Origin: Bacteroidales bacterium | GTDB lineage: Bacteria; Bacteroidota; Bacteroidia; Bacteroidales; UBA932 | Assembly: GCA_017465225.1 (NCBI GenBank) | Contig: JAFTWQ010000022.1 | Coordinates: forward strand, 86,829-150,828 | Direction of reading: 5' to 3' | DNA length: 64,000 bases | The notes under the pieces: generated by a model | The model's input: the letters and a program-made list of their open reading frames with translations, nothing else | The model's database searches: none | What the model was told of the DNA's origin: nothing | Part shown: in pieces, positions 59,689 to 64,000 of the stretch | How positions within the stretch are numbered: position 1 is the stretch's first letter | Layout of the letters: every line of letters starts with the position of its first letter | Position numbers and translations under genes: made by a program

Positions 59689-61821
59689 TTATGATTTCCA
59701 TACCTTAAGGTATTCCTGCAGGGCCCACATTTCGTCGCGGTATTTAGCCGCTGCAAGGAAGTCGAGCTCTGCCGATGCCTTTTCCATGTTCCGCCTTGCA
59801 TGCTCGACGGCCTTCTCTACCTGAGGCCTTGTCATCGAGCGGATTACCGGATCCTGAAGCACGGCTGCAAGGTCTGCCTGCAGATAGCCGTCCACATATG
59901 CGGAATTGGTTTCTCGTTTCGAGTCGTGTCCGAGTCCGACGCTGATCCTGCCTTTGCCGAGATCGGTCGGGTCGGGGATGAATATAGGGGCGTCGTATGA
60001 ATTCGCGGCCGTAACCTTTCCTCCGCCTCTCTCTCCGAATGCAACGCTCTTCTTGACAGCAATCTGGGTAGGAGTTATGCCATGGAGCTTGTTGTACTCC
60101 ATCTGCTTGCTCCTTCTTCGGTCTGTCTCGTATATGGTCTTCTGCATAGACTCCGTGATGGTGTCCGCATACATTATCACAAGGCCGTTCACGTTTCTGG
60201 CCGCTCGTCCTGCGGTCTGCGTAAGCGCCCTTCCGCTTCGGAGGAAACCCTCCTTATCGGCGTCGAGGATTGCCACAAGCGACACCGTAGGGATATCGAG
60301 TCCTTCGCGGAGAAGGTTCACTCCCACGAGCACATCGAAGAGTCCGTTCTTGAAATCATCGATGATCTGCACTCGCTCCTTAGTGTCGACATCGGAATGG
60401 ATGTAACGGCATCGTACTCCCATCTTCGTGAAATACTTCTCGAGCTCTTCCGCCATCCTTTTGGTCAAGGTCGTGACGAGCACTCTCTCGTCGCGCTCGG
60501 CCCTTACCCTGATCTCTTCAAGAAGGTCATCGACCTGATTCTCTATCGGTCTCACCTCGATAGGCGGGTCAAGAAGTCCGGTAGGACGAACGACCTGCTC
60601 CACGACAAGTCCCTCCGACTTTTCAAGTTCATAATCGGCAGGAGTCGCGCTGACGAATACCTTCTGTCCTGTAACCTCCTCGAACTCATCGAATTTGAGT
60701 GGTCTGTTGTCGGCGGCCGCAGGAAGCCTGAATCCATATTCCACGAGCACCGACTTGCGCGAGTGGTCTCCTCCGTACATGGCCCTGATCTGCGGCAGGG
60801 TCACATGACTCTCGTCGATGAATGTTATGAAATCCTTGGGAAAGTAATCGATGAGGCAGAACGGTCTCATGCCTTCGCTTCTTCCGTCGAAATATCTCGA
60901 ATAGTTCTCTATGCCGGGACAATATCCCATCTCCTTGATGAACTCAAGGTCGTATTCCACCCTCTGCTTCAGGCGCTTGGCTTCCAGGTGCTTTCCGATC
61001 TCGTTGAAGTATTCGCACTGGGCCACCATATCGTCCTGGATCTGGCTTATGGCCTTGATGCTCCTTTCCTTGGTCGTCACGAAATTGCCGGCAGGGTAGA
61101 TCGAGATTTCATCAAGTTCGTCAATGAATGCTCCTGTAAGCGGGTCGATGATGGATATCTGGTCGACCTCGTCGCCGAAGAACTCGATGCGCACGGCGTT
61201 CTCTCCATAGCCGATGCAGATGTCGACAGTGTCTCCACGTACTCTGAATGTACCCCTCTTGAAGTCAGTCTCGGTACGTGAATACAAAGCATCCACAAGC
61301 TGATAGAGGAGTCGCGTCATGCTCCGCTGTTCTCCACGTTTTACCGTCACTGTCTGTTCATGGAAATCGGCAGGGTTTCCGATGCCGTAGAGGCACGAGA
61401 CGCTGGATACCACGATCACATCACGTCTGCCGGAAAGCAGAGACGAGGCCGCGCTGAGACGCATCTTTTCGATCTCGTCATCAATGCTGAGGTCCTTCTC
61501 GATGTATGTGTCGGTGACAGGAAGATAGGCTTCCGGCTGATAATAGTCGTAGTAGGATACGAAATATTCCACGGCATTCTTTGGGAAGAATGTCTTGAAT
61601 TCGCTGTACAGCTGGTACGCAAGTGTCTTGTTGTGACTGAGTATGAGTGCCGGCCTTTGGAGCTTCTCGATGACGTTGGCCATCGTGAATGTCTTTCCCG
61701 AACCGGTCACACCGAGCAGAGTGACGGCGTCAACTCCGTCATTCAACGCTTCGCATATGCCTTTTATCGCCGCCGGCTGGTCGCCGGAAGGCTTGTATTC
61801 CGAATCAATCTGAAATTTCAT
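59689..61821 (-). CDS. uvrB: Excinuclease ABC subunit UvrB
   Basis: A 710-residue DNA repair helicase-like protein that verifies damage and loads UvrC. Walker A is G-V-T-G-S-G-K-T (about 37-44). The beta-hairpin region [12 protein letters not shown] (about 91-102) and the D-E-S-H box near 337 follow, with helicase motif Q-T-A-G-R-A-A-R near 539. The C-terminal UVR coiled coil ends the protein. M-K-F at 61821 is chosen as start; M-D-M-K-F at 61827 is also possible, but the -7 box lies just above it. It begins the minus-strand run with DPPIV, metallopeptidase and GH51 genes. Confidence 0.96.
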   Translation of the reverse strand: MKFQIDSEYKPSGDQPAAIKGICEALNDGVDAVTLLGVTGSGKTFTMANVIEKLQRPALILSHNKTLAYQLYSEFKTFFPKNAVEYFVSYYDYYQPEAYLPVTDTYIEKDLSIDDEIEKMRLSAASSLLSGRRDVIVVSSVSCLYGIGNPADFHEQTVTVKRGEQRSMTRLLYQLVDALYSRTETDFKRGTFRVRGDTVDICIGYGENAVRIEFFGDEVDQISIIDPLTGAFIDELDEISIYPAGNFVTTKERSIKAISQIQDDMVAQCEYFNEIGKHLEAKRLKQRVEYDLEFIKEMGYCPGIENYSRYFDGRSEGMRPFCLIDYFPKDFITFIDESHVTLPQIRAMYGGDHSRKSVLVEYGFRLPAAADNRPLKFDEFEEVTGQKVFVSATPADYELEKSEGLVVEQVVRPTGLLDPPIEVRPIENQVDDLLEEIRVRAERDERVLVTTLTKRMAEELEKYFTKMGVRCRYIHSDVDTKERVQIIDDFKNGLFDVLVGVNLLREGLDIPTVSLVAILDADKEGFLRSGRALTQTAGRAARNVNGLVIMYADTITESMQKTIYETDRRRSKQMEYNKLHGITPTQIAVKKSVAFGERGGGKVTAANSYDAPIFIPDPTDLGKGRISVGLGHDSKRETNSAYVDGYLQADLAAVLQDPVIRSMTRPQVEKAVEHARRNMEKASAELDFLAAAKYRDEMWALQEYLKVWKS

Positions 61822-61828
61822 ATCCATG

Positions 61829-61836
61829 CAAATATA
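61829..61836 (-). promoter_or_regulatory. -7 element of uvrB
   Basis: Minus-strand TATATTTG matches TAnnTTTG. It is only eight bases above the 61821 ATG, so transcription would begin close to the start codon; this supports the shorter start and a nearly leaderless mRNA. Confidence 0.4.
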
Positions 61837-61902
61837 ACCATTATTATGCAGAATTCCCCGATAAAAATCACTAACTTTACCGACATACCAACTGATTCTC
61901 AT

Positions 61903-63720
61903 ATGAAACTGAAATCATTTCTTGCAGCCTTCTATGCTGCATTGGCCATAATGTCCTGCAATACAGGGACTAATGGCGACTGGGCTCCGGCAGGAGACCG
62001 CATCATGACCGTATGGGGTGAAAATCTTGACCCTTCCGAAGTTCTTCAGGAATATCCGCGTCCGCAGATGGAACGTCCCGAATGGCTTAATCTCAACGGC
62101 CTCTGGAAATATGCTATAGTTCCGGCTGAAACAGAGCCGGAGAAGATGGATGGAAATATCCTTGTGCCTTTCGCAGTGGAATCCGCGCTTTCGGGAGTTG
62201 GACGCGCGGTGGCAGAGGATGAGGCTTTGTGGTATGAGAGAGAGTTCTATGTGCCGGAAAACTGGACCGGACAGAGGATAATGCTGAATTTCGGTGCTGT
62301 GGACTGGAAGGCTGAAGTGTTTGTGGATGAGCAGCTTGTGGGCGAGCACACAGGAGGATATGCTCCGTTCTCGTTTGATATCACGGATGTGCTGAATGAA
62401 AAGGACAGTCATGAACTGAAGGTCAAGGTGACGGACCGTACGGACAAATGGTTCCAGCCTCGCGGAAAGCAGGTTTCCGAGCCGGGAGGCATATGGTATA
62501 CGGCTGTGACTGGAATCTGGCAGACTGTATGGATGGAGCCTGTTCCGGAGTCTCATGTGAACTCGTATGTGGCTGCTGCTGATATAGATAAAGGCGTGCT
62601 GAATGTTTCGATCGATGCCGATCTCGCCGAGGGAGATGTGTGCGAGGCCGTGCTTTATGATGGGGACATTCCTGTTGCGAAGGCGGAGGGCAGGGAAGTG
62701 GCTCTTGCCGTGCCGGAGATGAAGCTCTGGTCTCCGTCGGATCCATATCTTTACGGCCTGAAGATAAGGGTCGTGCGTGATGGTGAAACAATCGATCTGG
62801 TGGACGGATATGCTGCCATGAGGAAGATCTCATATGCTGAAGATGCGTCGGGACATAAGCGCATGTGTCTTAATAATGAACCTTTGTTCCAGTATGGACC
62901 TCTCGATCAGGGATGGTGGCCGGACGGTCTTTACACCGCTCCTTCTGATGAGGCACTTGCATTCGATATCGAGAAGACCAAGGAGATGGGATTCAATATG
63001 ATACGTAAGCATGTGAAGGTGGAGCCTGCGCGCTGGTACTGGCATTGCGACCGTCTCGGTATGCTCGTATGGCAGGACATGCCGAGCATAGCGGACAACA
63101 GCACGAACGTATGGGACAACAGGACATATGACAACGGTACGGACACGCCGGTGACCGAAGAGGGAAAGGCTAACTACTATAAGGAGTGGGGCGAGATCAT
63201 CGCTGCATTCAAGGGCTTCCCTTGCATAGTGACATGGGTGCCTTTCAACGAGGCATGGGGCCAGTTCGATACCGAAGAGGTGGTGAAGTTCACACGTGAG
63301 CAGGATCCGTCCCGTCTGATCAATTATGCGTCAGGCGGAAATTTCGTCCGTTGCTCGGGTGATATCCTTGACCTTCACAATTATCCTGATCCGCAGATGT
63401 ATCTGTATGACGCCGATTATGTAAATGTCCTTGGCGAATACGGCGGCATCGGATGGCCTGTAGAGGGACATCTCTGGCAACCTGACCGTAACTGGGGATA
63501 TGTGCAGTTCAAGAGCGCTGATGAAGTGCTTGACACATATGAAAAGTATGCAGGTCAGCTGATTGACCTTATCGATGACGGCTTTGCCGGAGCAATCTAC
63601 ACGCAGACCACCGATGTGGAGATCGAGGTGAACGGACTCATGACATATGACCGCAAGGTGGTGAAGCTCGATATGGACAGATTGAGTGCGATAAATCGCA
63701 AAGTCATCGAAAGCATGTAG
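61903..63720 (+). CDS. GH2 family glycoside hydrolase lipoprotein
   Basis: A 605-residue enzyme with a lipoprotein signal (I-M-S-C, Cys near residue 19). The GH2 layout is sugar-binding jelly-roll (about 50-220), Ig-like domain (about 225-320) and TIM barrel (about 325-600). The acid/base Glu450 is in F-N-E-A-W-G-Q, and the nucleophile Glu512 in V-L-G-E-Y-G-G. GH2 covers beta-galactosidases, beta-glucuronidases and beta-mannosidases; specificity is not readable here. A much longer upstream frame is ruled out because it runs antisense through uvrB and lacks a signal peptide. It is divergent from uvrB. Confidence 0.9.
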   Translation: MKLKSFLAAFYAALAIMSCNTGTNGDWAPAGDRIMTVWGENLDPSEVLQEYPRPQMERPEWLNLNGLWKYAIVPAETEPEKMDGNILVPFAVESALSGVGRAVAEDEALWYEREFYVPENWTGQRIMLNFGAVDWKAEVFVDEQLVGEHTGGYAPFSFDITDVLNEKDSHELKVKVTDRTDKWFQPRGKQVSEPGGIWYTAVTGIWQTVWMEPVPESHVNSYVAAADIDKGVLNVSIDADLAEGDVCEAVLYDGDIPVAKAEGREVALAVPEMKLWSPSDPYLYGLKIRVVRDGETIDLVDGYAAMRKISYAEDASGHKRMCLNNEPLFQYGPLDQGWWPDGLYTAPSDEALAFDIEKTKEMGFNMIRKHVKVEPARWYWHCDRLGMLVWQDMPSIADNSTNVWDNRTYDNGTDTPVTEEGKANYYKEWGEIIAAFKGFPCIVTWVPFNEAWGQFDTEEVVKFTREQDPSRLINYASGGNFVRCSGDILDLHNYPDPQMYLYDADYVNVLGEYGGIGWPVEGHLWQPDRNWGYVQFKSADEVLDTYEKYAGQLIDLIDDGFAGAIYTQTTDVEIEVNGLMTYDRKVVKLDMDRLSAINRKVIESM

Positions 63721-63739
63721 CGCGTATTTGTTTTTTTAT

Positions 63740-63747
63740 TATATTTG
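63740..63747 (+). promoter_or_regulatory. Possible -7 element before the NifU-like gene
   Basis: TATATTTG matches TAnnTTTG, 125 bases before the ATG at 63873. The only TTTG nearby (63727) is too close to be the -33 box, so support is weak. Confidence 0.35.
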
Positions 63748-63758
63748 CACGATTGCTA

Positions 63759-63832
63759 TGTCATCCCGACATTGACGGAAGTCATCCCCGGCCTGATCGG
63801 GGACCTGTCATCCCGAGCTTGACGAGGGATCT
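63759..63832 (+). repeat. Hairpin element copies before the NifU-like gene
   Basis: TGTCATCCCGAC (63759), a GTCATCCCC copy with its own small hairpin (TCCCCG 63785-63790 with CGGGGA 63798-63803), and a full element at 63806-63832. In the full copy the arms are ATCCC and GGGAT around the 11-base loop GAGCTTGACGA, with TGTC before and CT after, the same layout as the three copies in the pectin locus. Confidence 0.85.
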
Positions 63833-63872
63833 GAACGAAAGTTACGTTTTAAAACTAATTTATAGTACTATT

Positions 63873-64000
63873 ATGGTTTATTCACACGAAGTGCAGCAGA
63901 TGTGCTGCGTAAAGAAGGGACCTAACCACGGTCCGGCTCCAATTCCTGAAGAAGGAAAGTGGGTAAAATCAAAGCAGATTACTGATATTTCAGGCCTTAC
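63873..64000 (+). CDS. NifU-like iron-sulfur scaffold protein, N-terminus (3' partial)
   Basis: Only the first 42 residues are present. They begin M-V-Y-S-H-E-V and contain C-C-V-K-K-G-P-N-H-G-P-A-P-I-P and D-I-S-G-L, which I recognise as the start of the Bacteroidota IscU/NifU-like scaffold usually paired with a GGGtGRT protein. The gene runs off the right edge, so the catalytic Cys positions cannot be seen. The leader contains the repeated hairpin element. Confidence 0.65.
   Translation, partial: MVYSHEVQQMCCVKKGPNHGPAPIPEEGKWVKSKQITDISGL

Noticed and set aside
60082-61281. Plus-strand frame of 399 codons opposite uvrB
   Set aside because: It is the shadow of a conserved gene; its composition mirrors the uvrB codons.
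61360-61902. 543-base N-terminal extension of the GH2 gene
   Set aside because: It runs antisense through uvrB, and the ATG at 61903 gives a proper lipoprotein signal.

Overview
The window is 64 kb of chromosome from a member of the Bacteroidales (Bacteroidota), probably a gut or rumen fibre degrader with roughly even base composition. Support comes from a SusC/SusD pair, a hybrid two-component regulator fused to an AraC-type output domain, many lipoproteins with acidic residues after the lipobox cysteine, phylum-typical families (DUF4290, DUF3822, LemA/TPM, the Fibrobacter-succinogenes major paralogous domain) and several promoters of the Bacteroidota type (TTG/TTTG, about 20 bp, TAnnTTTG). 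Genus cannot be fixed from the sequence alone. Coding density is very high: no gap exceeds 300 bases, no rRNA or tRNA gene was seen, and both edges cut genes.

Layout. 1-4.3 kb: end of a RecB/AddA-type nuclease, DUF4290, FtsK and a LolA-like protein. 4.3-9.8 kb: a long inverted-repeat element, a LemA-TPM-TPM membrane cluster, a probable surface lipoprotein, ApbE and a short ComEC. 9.8-13.2 kb: a fermentation operon of acetate kinase, phosphate butyryltransferase and butyrate kinase. 13.3-34.1 kb: a complete pectin utilisation locus in one direction: GH28, a CE12-CE8 fusion, the hybrid regulator, a GH105-PL1 fusion, a lipoprotein PL1, SusC, SusD and a large DUF4957/DUF5123-like surface protein, closed by a strong terminator. 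34.1-40.2 kb: housekeeping and envelope genes on the minus strand (beta-lactamase-fold hydrolase, cytidylate-kinase-like, MATE, two FKBP-like lipoproteins, NrnA-type phosphoesterase). 40.3-46.5 kb: a membrane-anchored unknown, DUF3822, RsmD, a DUF4861-like protein, SulP and a HerA-like ATPase. 46.5-47.7 kb: a REP-associated tyrosine transposase flanked by hairpins and short repeats. 47.7-54.6 kb: NadD, Gmk, aldolase, a DMT permease, pyrophosphatase, a Cys-rich redox protein and a RelA/SpoT homologue. 54.6-63.7 kb: GH51 arabinofuranosidase, a zinc metallopeptidase lipoprotein, a DPP-IV-like peptidase and UvrB on the minus strand, then a divergent GH2 enzyme. The last 128 bases start a NifU-like scaffold gene.

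How the genes work together. The pectin locus carries what is needed to remove acetyl and methyl esters, cut polygalacturonate by lyase and hydrolase action, bind and import the products, and remove the unsaturated terminal sugar. Its regulator is translationally coupled to the esterase gene. The acid-kinase operon immediately upstream could turn the resulting acyl-CoA into acetate, butyrate or branched acids with ATP gain.

The most unusual non-coding feature is a short hairpin element present at four intergenic sites (three inside the pectin locus). Its stem arms change in a compensatory way between copies, it always has the same orientation as the downstream gene, and at three of the sites it ends 9-14 nt before the start codon. 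The other points worth a second look are the RAYT/REP neighbourhood, two long composite inverted repeats, a promoter nested in a dyad before the GH28 gene, a dyad before susC, a RelA/SpoT protein with a damaged hydrolase motif, and a GH51-metallopeptidase-DPPIV cluster that may target plant glycoproteins.
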